The notes under the pieces are model-generated. The model ran no database searches and had not been told where the DNA came from. It was given only the letters and a program-made list of their open reading frames with translations. From Vitellaria paradoxa (lineage: Eukaryota > Streptophyta > Magnoliopsida > Ericales > Sapotaceae): a DNA stretch of 64,000 bases. The DNA is taken from assembly GCA_019916065.1 (NCBI GenBank), contig CM034233.1, forward strand, positions 40,960,862-41,024,861. Direction: 5' to 3'. Below, piece by piece: positions 26,501 through 41,500 of the stretch. Position 1 is the first letter of the stretch. The number at the start of each line of letters is the position of its first letter. A program made the translations under genes and the position numbers.

Positions 26501-29500
26501 AGTTTCTTAATTGGCAGTTTTGAAGTAGGACCTTGTTTCTGGTTAATTATAACATTCTCTTTACTGCTTGATTGGGATTTTTTTTTCCAAAACTAATTTC
26601 TGTTGAATTGACTGTTGAATCTCATTTTTGTGTTAGGAATAATCTGACCAGTGGATTAGAAAACCCCCTGAACTGTTGCTTCTTAACAGCCAATAGATTT
26701 TCCGCTTGCAACCTTGCTAAACCAAATATATCAATGATTGTAGCGGGAATAAATATTCTTACAAAAAATTGAATCTCCTCCTTTAATCCTGTCAAAAAAA
26801 ATACTAAGCTTGTGCCTTTCAATCAACCCTTGAACTCTATTAGTAATAGCTTCAAACGTGGTTTTATAATCCTCCACAGTACTAGTCTGTCTCAGCCTTA
26901 TTAACTGATCCATAGAATCTTCAAATGCACTTTCCCAAAATCTGACTTGCAAGGCATGAGTGAATTCAGTCCAATTCATTTTCTTATTTCCCTCCATCAA
27001 ATCTTGAAACCACCGGATTAATGTCTTGCCCTCCATATGCATCAAGACAATTTCAAGCTTCCGATTTGCTGGTACTTCATAGTATTTCAAGAATTGATTG
27101 GATTTGTGAATCCATTCTACAGAATTATCACCAAAGAAAATAGGAAAATCCAATTTAACAAACCTTTAACAGACCTCACCTGTATTCCTTGCAAAGAACT
27201 ATTATTTTTATCTTCCATTCTCACTTCTCCCTGTTGAGCCTCTCTAAACCCAGGTCTCAAAATTTGAGAAGAACCAACTGATCTTGCTCTTGAGGACATT
27301 GAGACTGAGATTTCATCTGCTGAGATATGTTCTTTATTTCTTGAATAATCAGACAAACATTCTTGCTCTATTCTTCAATGACACTGAACAAATGATTAAA
27401 ATGATTTGGCATTTGGTGCCATGTTTCTTGAAGAAGTGACATTGATCTTGTTTTTTCCATGTCTAAATCAGGAAGGAATTGCTCTGATACCAATTGAAGT
27501 GCTTTAGCTCGTCATGCCTTAGACTTCCTAATCTTTATTGATTGGTTGTGCAGAAAATGACAAAGAAAAGGAAAGAAAATATAGAGAGAATAAATTGATG
27601 AACTAGAACTTTTTCGATGGCAATCCAACCTCAAAGATTACAATTAACCATTCATGCCCATTGTCTTTACATATTCTGTATTTATAGCTATATTAGTCCA
27701 ACCAATCTAACGGGTTGTAACTAACTATTTATTTAAGCAGAAGGATGGGTTGGTCAACAGACTAACCAACCAAGCCCAACGATGAGCTAGCCCTTTAGTT
27801 AAGCTGTTAGTCCAGGCAACTCTCCTAGCCCATTTCTACAACTGGACCTTGGGCCATTAACTGGCCCACGATACAGCCCAACCCTGCTGACCTTGCATTA
27901 CCTGTATTATTTATTAATCACCTTCTTCAAGAAGCTTCCTTCAGTGAATTCCAACTGTCCTCCACTCACTCCTACTCTCCCAACAGCTTTACATTCATTG
28001 ACATTGAATGCAATGCCTCAGCTTTTGTGTTGAAAAGATTACTTGCAGATTTATAAATCCCAGCTGAAAAGTCAGTGAAGATGTTATGTGACAATTAGGC
28101 AGCAGTAAGTATTGCGAAGAATCCAGTCCATCATGAGAGAACTAAACATATGGAAATTGATCGTTACTTCATTAAAGAGAAGAACGAGGAAGGGATAATC
28201 AAAATGACCTATACTCCTACATGTTTTCAAACAGAAAACATTCTTACAAAAGCTCTTTTAAGCTTTGATCACCAAGTTGCGATTGATTAACATTTATGCA
28301 CCAGCTTGAGGGGGAATTGTGGAATTATAGGTTTGTTTCCTTAATTCTAGAGATTATTTTAGTTAGGTTTATGATTTTTGAATAAAGAGATTAGGATAGT
28401 CAATTATCCAATCTCTCTGATTTTATTTTCCTTTTCTTAGAGATTTATTTCCAGCTGCTAGTTGCTAGAATCAGGGGGAATTATGGCTGATTTATGGTCA
28501 TATTTCTCCTATAAATTTGAATGTACTTGTGAGAAAAATATATGAATCAGAGATTTCTCTTCTTTCTTCATGGTATCAGAGCACTTTTCCAAATTTTTTT
28601 ATTCCATTCAATTTTTGTTGAATGTTGGCATTCCTTCATTTTTTATTTCTCACTGTAAAGCAATTATCAGAGTGGTCCACTACCATCATCAACAATAGTC
28701 AGTGATCACAATTGTAGTCAATCACTCTCGCCGATCACAGTCAATCACTCTCGCTGATCGGAGTCAATCAATTTCACCAGTGGATCGCTTCCTCAGTCAC
28801 CGACTTCCGCAATCATCATTCACAGTCGATCAAATACACCTATCGCTATGAATCGCTTCTAGTTGTCAACCATCGCTGATCTATTGTCATTCGTGGTGAA
28901 TCGTTTCATCAGACGATGGTCATCAGTCATCAATTGACGCTTACAGGACAATCGATTGCTGTTTGCGGTCAATGGTTCACCAATTACCAGACAATTGCGT
29001 TTGCTGATTACCAGACGATTGTCGTTCACCGATTGCCGTCATTACCAGATGATTTGTTGCCAGCCGCTATCGATGTTTAAGCCCTAACACTATCGTCGAT
29101 CGTCGTTTCCAAATGACCTTTTATTGTCATTATTATCTTTTTCTCAAGCGCCCTCGCCTATCGTTCATCAATCACTCATCGTCATCGATAACTTTGAAGC
29201 CCTTGTCAACCATCACTATAGGTTTTGTCAACACCTCTAAATTGATGACCAAGTACGGCATGGCAAGCAATAAGCAAACTTCAACTTCCAGTCAAGAAAC
29301 GGGCATCTCCAGCAACAATGGGGAACTAGAAAATTCTGTTCTTCCCATTACAGGGCATAAATTGAACGGACACAATTTTTTTCAGTGGTCCCAGTTGGTT
29401 ATGATGTTTATTTGTAGAAAAGCGAAGGACGACTATCTCACTGGTGCTGCAATAGCTCCACAAAAGGAAGACCCAAAGTTCAAGGTGCGGAAATCAGAAA

Positions 29501-32500
29501 ATAATATGGTGATTTCTTGGTTGATCAACTCCATGAATAATGAAATGGGTTAGAATTTCATGTTTTATGGAACAACCAAGGAAATATAGGATGTGGCAAA
29601 GGAAACCTACTCCAACAATGAAAATACTGCCGAATTCTTTGAGGTAAAAAGCTAACAGCATGATCTGCGACAAGGAGTACTATCAGTCACTAAGTATTTC
29701 AACTCCCTCACAAAACATTGGCAACAACTAGATATGTTTGAAGAATTAAGGTTGGACTGTCCTGGAGGCAGTATTAAATACAAGAAAATTGTTGAGAAAG
29801 AAAGAATCTTCAAGTTTTTGTTGGGCCTCAATAAAAACTTAGATGAATTAAGGGGAAGAATTCTTGGGATCAAGCCTCTGCCATCCATACGAGAAGTGTT
29901 CTCTGAGGTCCAAAGAGAAGAAAGCAGAAAGAAGGTTATAATGGGGGATCAAAGCATCTCTGTCACATCTAAAAGTTCTGCTCTTGTCACTCGTGAAGTG
30001 AATCCTTCAGACAATGAAAATCAAGCTCGTAAAAGCAGGCCATGGTGTGATCACTGCCGTAAGCCTGGACACACCAAAGAAACTTGTTGGAAGATATATA
30101 GTAAACCTGCTGATTGGAAACCATCAAAACCACCACCTGATCATCGGAGCCGTGGCTTTGCGGCTAGTACTAGAGATGAATGTCCAACATCTGAGACAAT
30201 GCTCTTTAGCAAAGAACAAATGGATCTCCTCCAAAGGATGTTCAGTTAATCTCAATCTAACCCTGCAATTCCCATCATCAAAACTGGCTCTGTAGCACAA
30301 AAAGGTAAATTTCTAAGTGTTCTAAGTGTCAAAAATGAGACATCCAGTCCTTGGATAATTGACTCTGGTGCCTCAGATCACATGACTAAAAATGCTACCT
30401 CATTTCATACTTTTAGTCCTTGTTTTGAAAATTATAAGGTTTGGATTGCTGACAGGACATTATCCATGGTACCCGGTACAGGTGTCATTATTATCTCAAA
30501 GAACCTGATTTTAAAATCTGTCCTTTTGGTTCCCAATCTGACTTGTAATTTACCGTCCATTAGTAAAAATACAAGGGATCTTAACTGTGTTACTAAATTT
30601 TTCCCAACCTACTGTGAATTTCAAGACCTCAACTCAGGGAAGATGATTGGCAATGCTGAAGAGTGTGCAGGGCTCTACCTCTCAGAATTGATGCCTCTTT
30701 TCTCAAACAAACTCAAGATGCTCGTTGTGTTTCCTTTCTTGCCTTAGTTAGCCAATCCAATACGGATTACCTTTCAGTTGTTAGTTCCAATAATGACAGT
30801 GCAATCATGTCATGGCACTATAGATTAGGTCATCCCAGTTTCTTGTATCTTTAAAAACTTTTTCCTTCATTAAAACTCTTTCAATGTGAGATTTGTCAAT
30901 CATCCAAACATGTTCGAAGCACTTATTTAAATCAGCCATATAAAGCATCTCAACCCTTCTTAGTCATTCATAGTAATATTTGGGGCCATCAAGAGTCAAT
31001 AATGGCTCTAGTGCTAGATGATTCATTTGTTAATGATCACACTCGAACTACATGAATTCTCATGAAAACAAATCTGAAACTAGTTCAATCTGCAAAAACA
31101 TCAACTCCATAGTCCAGACTCAATTCAAAGCCAAGATCCAAGTTCTTAGAACTAACAATGCTATGGAATACTTTCACTCTATTCTCAGAGAATACCTATT
31201 GAATAATGGCATAATTCATCAAAGTTCTTATGTTGACAGTCCACAACAAAATGAAGTTGCCGAAAGAAAAACTGACACCTTCTAGAAGTTGCCAGATCTC
31301 TCATGTTCACAATTCATGTGCCAAAACATTTCTGGGGAGAAGCAGTGCTCACAGCTACATACCTTATCAATAGGATGCCATCTAGAGTCCTAAAATTCCA
31401 AACCCCTTGCCAAACCCTTATTCGTGCCTATCCCCAAACTAGGATAATCTCCTTCTTACACTCAAAAGTGTTTGGTGCTCTGCCTTTGTTCATGTTCACC
31501 AACAACACAAAAGTAAACTGGACCCTAAAGCCATAAAATGTCTTTTTCTCGGTTATTCTCGCAATCAAAAAGGTTACAAATGCTGTTCTCCCACTGCTAA
31601 TAAATTCTACACTTCTCTAGATGTAACTTTTTTCAAAATCAACCTTGTTACCCCAAAAATCATATTCAAGGGAAGAACTCAAACACACAAGAATATCAGT
31701 TTTGCTTAAATGAGGATCCTCGTCCCATATACCAACTCCTTCACAAAATGTCCAGTCCAAACCCACTAACAACACAGATTCTCAAAACCTCACACAACAT
31801 GCACCTAACAAAGAGTTGCTTGTTTATTCAAGGACGCAAAAAATTCAAGAGGAGACGGAACATCTGGGCAAAACCAGGAGTCCACTTCGAGTACAAACAA
31901 TCCTGACCCTCTCCCAGGTAACACAGTTCATGGAACTCAGCCTATTGTTTCATTTAGTAATGATCGTGATATGCCTATCGCCCTAAGGAAAGGTGTTAGA
32001 TCTTGTACACAACACCTAATTTCCAACTTTGTGTCTTATGAGGGTTTATCTCCAAGTTGCCGTGCTTTTACCACTAATCTGTCCAATATAGAAATTCCAA
32101 ACAATATTCAAGAAGCTCTTAAAAAACCAGAATGGAGAGGAGCTATTAGAGAGGAGATTGTGCCCTAGAGAATAATGGTACTGGGGCACTCTCCGAATTA
32201 CCTAAAGGGAAACAACCAATGGGTTGCAAATGAATCTTTAATGTCAAATACAAAGCTGATGGATGTATAGATCGCTATAAAGCAAGACTGGTTGCAAAAG
32301 GATTCAGTTAGACATATGGAATTGATTACCAAGGAATGTTTGTTCCTACGACGTAACTAAATACAATCCAAGTGGTGTTATTCTTGGCAGCCAATTTAGA
32401 TTGGCCTTTTCACTGGTTAGATGTCAAAAACGCATTCCTAAATGGTGACTTAGAAGATGAAGTTTACATAGAAATTCCTCCAAGATTTGAAACAACTAGT

Positions 32501-35500
32501 AATGCCAACAAGGTTTGTAAACTACGGAAATCATTGTATGGTCTGAAGCAGTCTTCAAGAGCTTGGTTTGACAGATTCACAAAGACGGTAAAAAAGCACG
32601 AGTGCTACTAAGGACAGTCGGATCATACATTATATTTCAAACACTCATCTAAAGGGAAAATTTCTATTCTCATTATGTATGTGAATAATATCATTCTAAT
32701 AGGAGACTAGGAAGAAGAGATGAACAAGTTAAAGGCAATTCTTGCGAAGAAATTTGATATCAAAGATCTTGGAGCTCTCAAATACTTCTTAGGCATGGAA
32801 ATTGCAAGATCAAAGAAGGGTATTTTGGTTTCTCAACGTAAGTACACTCTGGACATACTAAAGGAGACAGGAATGCTATGATGCAAGTCGGGTGGCACTC
32901 CTATGGATCCAACATGTATAGTGAGCAAGAAAGAAGGAAGCTCTCTAGTTGAAAAAGGAAGATATCAAAGACTTATAGGGAAACTCATATATCTTTCTCC
33001 TGTAAGGCCAGAAATTAGTTTCTCAGTTAATGTGGTGAGTCAATTCATGAATAATCCAACTAACGAACATCATGATGTTGTGTACCAAATCCTCAGGCGT
33101 CTAAAAATGACACCAGGAAAGGGCCTATAATTTCGAAATGGAACAAATAGACTTTGAGATTTTTTCAGATGCTGATTGGGCTGGTTCTATAACTGAATCG
33201 AAGATCCACCTTTCGTTATTGTACTATTGTACGGGGGGAATCTTGTTACATGGCGAAGTAAAAAGCTATCTGTAGTTGCAAGGAGTAGTGCTCAAGCCAA
33301 ATTTAGAGCTATGGCACACTACGTATACGAAGGAATATGGCTGAAAAGACTACTTGCAGAGGTACAAATTCCAGCTGAAAAGTCAATGAAGATGTTATGT
33401 GAGAATCAGGCAGCAATAAATATTGCGAAGAATCTAGTCTATCGTGATAAAACTAAACATGTGGACATTGACCGTCACTTCATTAAAGAGAGGATTGAGC
33501 AAGGGATAATCAAAATAACCTATACTCCAGCATGTTTTCAAACTGCAGACATTCTTACAAAAACTCTTCCAAGAACCAACTTTGAAGCTTTGATCACCAA
33601 GCCGGGATAGATTAACATTTATACCCCAGCTTGAGGAGTGTGGAATTATAGCTTTGTTTCCTTAATTCTAGAGATTATTATAGTTAGGTTTATGATTTTT
33701 GAATAAAGAGATTAGGATAGTCAATTTTCCAATCTATCTGATTTTATGTTCCTTTTCTTAAGAGATTTATTTCCAGCTATTAGTTGCTAGAATCAAGGGG
33801 AATTATGGCTGATTTATGGTCATATTTCTCCTATAAATTTGAATGTACCTTGTGAGAAAAATATGTGAATCAAATATTTTTCTTCTTCCTTCAATTATAA
33901 TTAAAATATTTTATATTTACTGAATTCAATGATAAAATAATTATATTCTATTCCATCGTTTTTAATAAATTATATAATTATATAATTAAAAGGCTGTAAA
34001 CAGAATAGAGTCCACATGCTACGATGCTCTCGGTACATTTTAGGCGTTCCTTGCTAACGTGCACCAAACTTGAAATCTAGAGAGTTAGGAAGTATGATAT
34101 TAGACAGAAAAATCTCTGTAGATAGGAAACTTAGACGATCCATCCATACGGAAGAAGTCACGATTGATGTGGAAGAAAATAGTAAAGGAGATGGAGGAAT
34201 AAGGCTGATAGAAAGAGGTAGGGGCTATGTTAAGGTCCTAATACTCTATGAAGAGGAACTTCAATGGCTGCAAACAATATACTAGAAAGAGAAAAGGAAC
34301 AATGGAGATTTTCTACAGTTGGGTTGCCTTCGAGGAGGACACAGAACGCTGATTTGCCCCAGAATAATGGCTGGTGGAGTTAGAAAAACGGAGCGTCGTC
34401 TGTTTGCCCCATATGGGAGAAGACAAATGTGTATTCTAGAGATTGCAGTTGGGAAAGGCTGGCTTTTCTTTGCAGAAATTATGTCCAATTTTGTTTAGAG
34501 GAAGAAAGTTGTCCAACCTATTATACATCCCAAGCAGCTCTGGAATCTTCCTATGAAAGTGGAGGAAGTCTTACCACTGAGGGATAGGCGTAGAATGAAA
34601 CTAGGAACTGCTCCACAGAAATCATATCTACAAGCTGCAAGTCTTACAGATTGGAAGCTCTCTGATTTACGATCTTCACTGATTGAAGGAAAGGAGAAAT
34701 ATGTGTTAATTAATTATGAGGATGCTGTGGAAAGAAGTTTCCAAATGTCTAGATGTTTAATTGGCAGCGTAGGTGGATCAATGTATGGAAAAGAAGATCT
34801 TGCAGCAATTAGGAGATGGGTGGACAGAAGCTGGAAGACTCCTGGCGGAGTGGAATTAAAAGAAATTGACTCTGTTACATTTCTGCTTATATTTCCTTCC
34901 AGAGAATTAGCTGAGGAGAAAATTGGCAAGCATTTTTTGAATGGAGTGCCATTATTTTTGGATAGATGGCATAGCTAGAGCTGTTGTAACAGAAGAGATT
35001 GGAGTCCAAATTTCACCTGGATTCGTGTGTTAGGCTTGCCAGTATTCCCATGGAGCAAAGGAACCTTTGAAAACATAAGAGATTATTGTGGAGGTTATTT
35101 AGAGACAGCCAAGGAAACAAAAATGCAATCTCATTTGAAATGGGTTAAACTGAGAATTAAAGGGAATGGAAGGGATGTTCCTGCCTCAGTTAAGATCAAA
35201 GTAGGAAGCACTTTGTATGATTGCCCAATTTGGGTTGAACGCAGTCCTTGGGTTGATTGGATATCTAATCAAAAGGCTTCGCGGGGTGATCGTCGGCCAC
35301 TGGAGATGAGGAAGGGGGTGGCGCGTGTGGTAGCCACATCCTCGATGGAAGTGCCTGCAATTAGAAGCCAAAGAGGCAGAGAATTTAATGGGTTTGGAAA
35401 TCCAAAGAAAAGCAGTAATTTCAATCAGAAAACAAGAAAGGTTCAATGGATAAAGGTAGGTGATAATCATGCTCCTAATCTGAAAGGTCACATTTCAAAT

Positions 35501-38500
35501 TCTATTAATGAGATGCCCTCATTTAGTAGATTTGAAATTATAGATCCTTTAAATGATCCATCGAATGTGGAGACTAATAAGGATCAAGTCACCAATGCAG
35601 CAGCCGTCAAAGAAACTCGATATTTAAAGCTAGATAATGAGGAGGTAATCAAAGATTGCTCTGTTTCCAGCAGGGGAGCAATTAAACAGATACAAATAGT
35701 CAAACGCCCTCACAAACTCTCGGCATCTGAGGTACTCTTCAGGGATGATCAGTCATTGGATGGACTAAAGAGTGGAGACCTGCAAGAATATGACTCAGAA
35801 GATGGTTATGGCCTGGACTCACAATCTGTTTGTAGCTTGGGAGCTACTACAGACTCTATGGATGAGCATTATTCTGCTCTCATGGCCATTCATGATAATG
35901 AAACACATGAAATAATTGACTGTTTACCCTTGGCCTCCTGTGGACCTGACGAATGGAACTCGACCAGAGAAACATTACTGCATGGAGATTGTGGATCTAA
36001 CCAAGTTAAAATCTCAAAATGAGTAATTAATCGAATGAAATCCCTTAAGAAAATCCTCGTGATATCAAGTGAGGGGTTCGAAGATAAGATTATGGAGCTA
36101 CTAAAGTCCATTGAAAAAAAGAGAAGTAGGCAATCTTGTAAGGAAGGTAAGAACCAAGCAGGAAACTCTAGAAAGGGAACTAGGGAGCTAAAAAATCTGC
36201 AATGTTCTATTTCATATAAAAAAAAGGGGTTGAATTAGAGATATAGAGGGGGAAAATCTGGAGAATCACTTCCCATTTGTTATAATGAAGCCTAAAATAC
36301 TAAGCTGGAATGTAAGAGGCTGTTGTGGACTATAGAAAAGAATGTTAATCAAGAATTCCCTCAGGAAATGGTGCCTAGATATTGCCTGTTTGCAGGAAAC
36401 CAAGCTTGGAGAGATTGATAGGAAGGTTATCAGATCATTATGGGGAGATACTTGGTATAAATGGAAAGCTGTGGATGCATTTCGTGCCTTCGGGGGAATA
36501 CTGTTGATGTGGGACAATAGGAAAATTACTATGGTTGAGTTCGAAGTTGGGACTTACTCAATCTCCTGTTTGTTTAAACACACTGATGAGGACATAATTT
36601 GCTCCTTCACTAGAGTCTATGGTCCAGTAGATAAAGATCTGAAGGAAGACTTTTTAGAGGAAATAGGTGTTGCTGTCTACCGCTAGCAGTATCCTTGGGT
36701 TTTGGGTGGTGATTTTAACATGGTCAAGTGTATAGAAGAAAAGTGGAACTGCCATAGGAGAACTAAACAGATGCATATCTTCACAGAATTCATAAATGAC
36801 ATAGAAGGTATTGACCTGCCATTGAATGGAGGCAATTTCACTTGGAGTAATAGTCGAAGCAAGTCTAGAATCAATAGATTCTTAGTGTCTAGTGAATGGA
36901 AGGATTTATTTACTGAGGTTCTCCAAAAGTCTATGCCTCGATCAATTTCGAATCACTTTCCTCTACTGCTGGATGGGGGGGGTCTAAGAAGTGGGCCCAA
37001 ACCTTTTAGATTTGAAAATATGTGGCTACAAGCTGAAGGATTCACTGAGATGATCGCCTACTGGTGGCAGGGTTACAAGTTTAATGGAAGTGCTAGTTTT
37101 GCGCTGTCACAAAAACTTAAATGCCTTAAAAATGACCTGAAAAGATGGAACTTGGATGTATTTGGAAAAGTAGAAAAGCAGAAACTACAGCTCAAGAAGG
37201 AAATCCAAAAATTTGGATATGATGGATGATCAAAAAGGACTCACAGATCAAGAGAAGAGCTGCAGAAATGAAAAGATTGAGGAGCTGAATAAACTAATCA
37301 AAATGAAAGAAATAAGTTGGAGGCAAAAATCCAGAATCAAATGGCTGAAAGAGGGTGATAGAAACACAAAGTTTTTTCATAAAATAGCTTGAGCGAATAA
37401 AAGGAAAAATTGGATTGAAAGGCTGAGAGTTAATGGCTCAATCACTGATAATCAGGAACTTATTCAGCAAGGAATATTGACCTTCTACGAGCAGCGGTTC
37501 ATAGAGCAGGAAGAATGGAGGCCTAAGGCTGATGGGCTAAATTTCTCTCAAATCAGGGTAGAGGAAGCAGAGGGACTCGAGCAACCCTTCTCAGAAACTG
37601 AAATTTTTAAGGCACTAATGGAGCTTAGTGGAGATAAAGCCCCAGGACCTGATGGGTGGACTGTAGCCCTCTTCCAAAGGTGCTGGAACATATTTAAGAA
37701 AGACATTCAGCTAGTATTTAAAGAATTTCATCACAGCTGCAGGTTTGTTAGAAATTTGAACTCCACCTTCATAGCTTTAATTCCGAAAAAGGCAGGTGCA
37801 GTTGATATTAAAGATAACAGGCCTATTAGCTTGGTTGGTGCTGTTTACAAGCTAATTGCTAAGGTTTTGGCATCTAGGCTGAAGAATGTACTGGATCCCA
37901 TCATCTCTACTTCTCAAAATGCTTTTGTGAGTGGAAGACAAATTCTAGATGCAGTCTTAGTTGCTAATGAACTCATTAGCGCAAAGGAAAAAAGAAAGGA
38001 GGCAAGTATTGTTTGTAAACTAGACATAGAGAAAGCTTTCGACCATGTAAACTGAAATTGCTTGATTTACTTGACGAGGAGAATGGGTTTTGAAATTAGG
38101 TGGTGTCAGTGGATTCAATGGTGTATCTCAACAGTTAGATTCTCAGTTTTGATCAATGGCTCTCCAATTGGTTTCTTTGCATCGTCACGAGGGCTAAGAC
38201 AATGTGACCCTCTCTCTCCCTTTTCATTCATAATTATCATGGAGGTGCTTAGCAGAATGTTACAGAAAGTGGAAGAGGCTGGGCTGATAGAAGACTTCTC
38301 GGTTAGCAACAGAGTCAGTGAAACAACCAGCATTTCTCATTTACTCTTTGCAGATGACTCCATAATTTTCTGTGATGCAGACAAGCTACAATTGGGACAC
38401 TTGCGCTGCATTCTTTTGGGTTTCGAGGCTGTCACTAGTTTGAGAATTAATCTGAGTAAATTTGAGGTGATTCCAGTTGGTGTTTCTACTTATCTTCGGG

Positions 38501-41500
38501 AAATGGTAGCTATCTTGGGATGCAGAATTGGTACTTTCCCAACTACTTACTTAGGTTGGCCTTTGGGAGCACCATCAAGATCTAAAGTGGCTTGGGAATC
38601 TGTGCTAGAGAGATGTAAGAATAGATTAGCGGTACGGAAGTCTAGATACCTCTCACAGGGGCTAGAGTTACATTGATTAAGACTGTGCTTTCCAGCCTTC
38701 CAACTTACTTCCTTTCCCTTTACAAAGCTCCTGCCTCGGTTTTGCAAGAGCTTGAGAAATTACAAAGGGATTTTCTATGGGGGAAATGTGACGGGTCTTT
38801 TAAGCACAGTTTAGTCAATTGGAAATCTATTTGTTCTTCTATTAGATCTGGTGGTATTGGTATCAAAAAGTTGCAGCTACAAAATGAAGCTCTTCTTGGA
38901 AAATGGTTGTGGAGATTCTCTCAGGACAAGAACAGTCTTTGGAGGAAAGTAATTTCAATTAAATATGGGGAAAATCTGGGCGGCTGGTGCTCAGTCCAAT
39001 GTTCTAACTCTGTTGGTGCAAGCATTTGGAGAGGAATAAAGAAGAATTGGTCGAAATTCTCTCGCTGCATTTCCTAGAAACTGGGCAGAGGAGATAGAAT
39101 TTTATCCTGGAAGTATGATTGGCTAAATGTCGGCTGTTTGGCTGTCTTCTTTCAAGGGACCTTTGGCCTAGTAGTGAATAAAGATGCATTTGTACAAGAA
39201 TACTATAATGGAAGGGGCAAAAATTGCACTTGGTTGGTGATGCTTCGCAAGAACATAAATGATTGGGAATTGAGTGATTATCACTCATGGAGCTACTTAA
39301 AAATGTTTGTCTGGAGGACCTTGCGGACTCTATGGTTTGGAACATGTCTAAGGAAAGAACTTTCACTATCAGGTCCTACCAATTCCTTCAAGGAGAGCCA
39401 AAAGATGTTTTTCCATGGGCAAAGCTTTGGAATAAAGATATTCCTCCTAGAGTGACTTTCTTCACTTGGTGTGCAGCTAGGGGGAAAATTTTAACCTTGG
39501 ATAACCTTAAACTCAGAAAATATTTTATAGTCAACCGATGCATTTTATGCCTTAAACAGGAGGAATCTATTGCACATCTTCTATTGCACTGTCAATGGAC
39601 AGCGGAGATATGGAATTTGATTCTTGTATGCTTCGGAGTACATTTATGCTTCCCGTGTAGTCTAAGTGACTTTCTCTTGGCTTGGTTGGGACAGTCCCTT
39701 GGAAAGCAAAAGAAATCCATTTGGAATGTGGTACCATTTTGTGTGTTCTGGTTAATATGGAATGAGAGAAATAGAAGAATATTCGAAGACGAAAACAGGA
39801 CAATCATGAAGATAAAAAGCTACTTTCTCTCTTGTCTATATGGTTGGGTTAGGGAAGGAAGGGAGATAGATCTACCTTCTCTCTTAAACTTCCTTAACCA
39901 GATTAGGTAATCTTTGTTTTGTTTGGAATTGATATTTTCGTATGTCTAGTGTTAGCATCACTTTGATGCTCATGTAAATTCCTTTGTTATAAATAAACAT
40001 TTATTTATCTTTTTCAAAAAAAAATAATAATAATAATAAATTATATAATTAAATTATAGTTTGATATAATTTATATTTACTGAATCAAACGATTTTTAAT
40101 AAATAATTTAATCAAATTAAATTAATTAATTGATTTATTTAATCCAATTAATTAAATTAAATTGATATTAAATATATTTTATTAAATTCAATTAATCTTT
40201 TTAAAAAACTAATAAAATTAAATATTTTATTAAAATAAGAAATTAATAATTATAAACAAAATTACATTTTCAAATACAATTTCACAGTTCATTTCAAAAT
40301 AAGAAAACCAAGAAAACAAAAAAAAAAAAAAAAAAAAAAAACGATAACAAAATCAAAAAACAAATAAATATAAATAGAAAAATGACACATTACCAAACAG
40401 GCCCTTATAAAATGGAAACTGACCAAATCCCAAGTATCATTGGCTCGTAGAGCAGACATTTCTTCTTTCATAGCAAAACGTCATCTAGAATGGGATAATG
40501 GTTCTGACACAAAGTTAGGAGTAAAAACAGGGAACAGAGAAAAAAGAAAAGCATGGTATGATGGAGACAAGGATGCGTAGGAACAAAGTTACAAATAGGG
40601 TGAAAAGTGCAACTTCATCTACCTTTCGAAGAGCAACAGGAAGATCAAGGTCACCACTAAGTGCTAGCTCAGGAGCAGAATTTGAAGACAACATGGGAGA
40701 AGATGGAGTGACCGAAGCATTACGGAAAGACTCTGAAGCTGCCTGCCATCTAATATAAATTTGCAAATCAGGGCAAATCAGGATGTGAAAGACGAAAAGG
40801 AGAAATCACAAGCAAAGGAAGACTCTCATTCACATTAGACAAGGATGAAGCATCAAAAAATAAAGGAGTATTCTTAAAGAATGAGACATCAGCAGACAGA
40901 AAATATGAATGGCGAGAAGAACTTTAACATCGATACCCTTTCTGTATCCTAAAATATCCCAAAAATATACATTTAAGAGCGCAAGGGTCAAGCTTGTCAG
41001 AGCCACTATCAAGTTGGTGGACAAAAGCAACATACCCAAAAACACATGAATGAAGAGGAAATGGTGGTGTCTGTGGAAACAACACAGAATAAGGGAAACA
41101 ACCCTGTAAAAACTGTGGATGGCATTCTAATTATTAACACACAATGAGCAAAAAACTCTTTGGAAACTTCAAATCAAACATCTAACACCTGACTATTTCA
41201 ATAAGATTTAAGTTCTTTCTCTCTGCAACCCCATTTTGTTGTGGAGAACGAGGGCAAGAAGACTGATGAAGCATATCAAATGAGGCCATAAAATCAGTAA
41301 ATGGTTTAAAAAAATATTGTCTAGCATTGTTACTGCGAAGTATCTTGATAGACACATCAAATTGGGTTTTAATTTCAATACAGAAAGATTTAAAGATAGA
41401 TAACAGCTCAAAACGATCTTTTATTAAATAAACCCATGTAAGCCTTGAAAAGTAATCAATAAAAGTCACAAAATATTGAAACCCCAACTTTGAAATTACA

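Larger units (their letters stand above)
20703..27985 (-). mobile_element. Ty3/gypsy element, 3' truncated, interrupted by a Helitron-like unit
   Basis: The minus-strand 5' LTR is 27495-27985. The primer site TGGTATCAGAGC lies at 27481-27492 as GCTCTGATACCA, gag starts at 27460, protease is at 26450-25870, and RT plus RNase H lie at 22202-20703. The coding path is broken only by the 3.6-kb insertion 22203-25795: across it the host peptide reads LIRNE then YN and VSFQRI without a frame change. Integrase, any chromodomain and the 3' LTR are missing at the 20702/20703 junction. Confidence 0.82.
28318..33893 (+). mobile_element. Copia G: full-length Ty1/copia unit sharing its 5' LTR with an upstream remnant
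   Basis: LTRs are 28318-28570 (253 bp) and 33639-33893 (255 bp), both TGTGGAATTATAG to CTTCA. The primer site TGGTATCAGAGC starts at 28571. Gag, protease, integrase, RT and RNase H follow. By eye the LTRs differ by about 13 substitutions and 2 indels (about 5%). Because RNase H and the purine tract of another copy precede the first LTR, no TSD is expected there; the LTR is both the 3' LTR of the first unit and the 5' LTR of the second. Confidence 0.9.
33981..40034 (+). mobile_element. Full-length L1-type LINE with 17-bp target duplication
   Basis: A 6.05-kb L1 with 5' UTR, ORF1, ORF2 and a short A-rich/(AAT)n tail (40014-40034). The flanks AATAAATTATATAATTA at 33964-33980 and 40035-40051 match at 17 of 17 bases, the expected size for L1 target-primed insertion. 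The site is very AT-rich, so the exact border may be off by a few bases. Both ORFs carry stops. Confidence 0.87.

Noticed and set aside
28716..28784. CRISPR-like short direct repeats (23 bp, three units)
   Set aside because: Contiguous tandem units without spacers, inside a copia leader in a plant genome.
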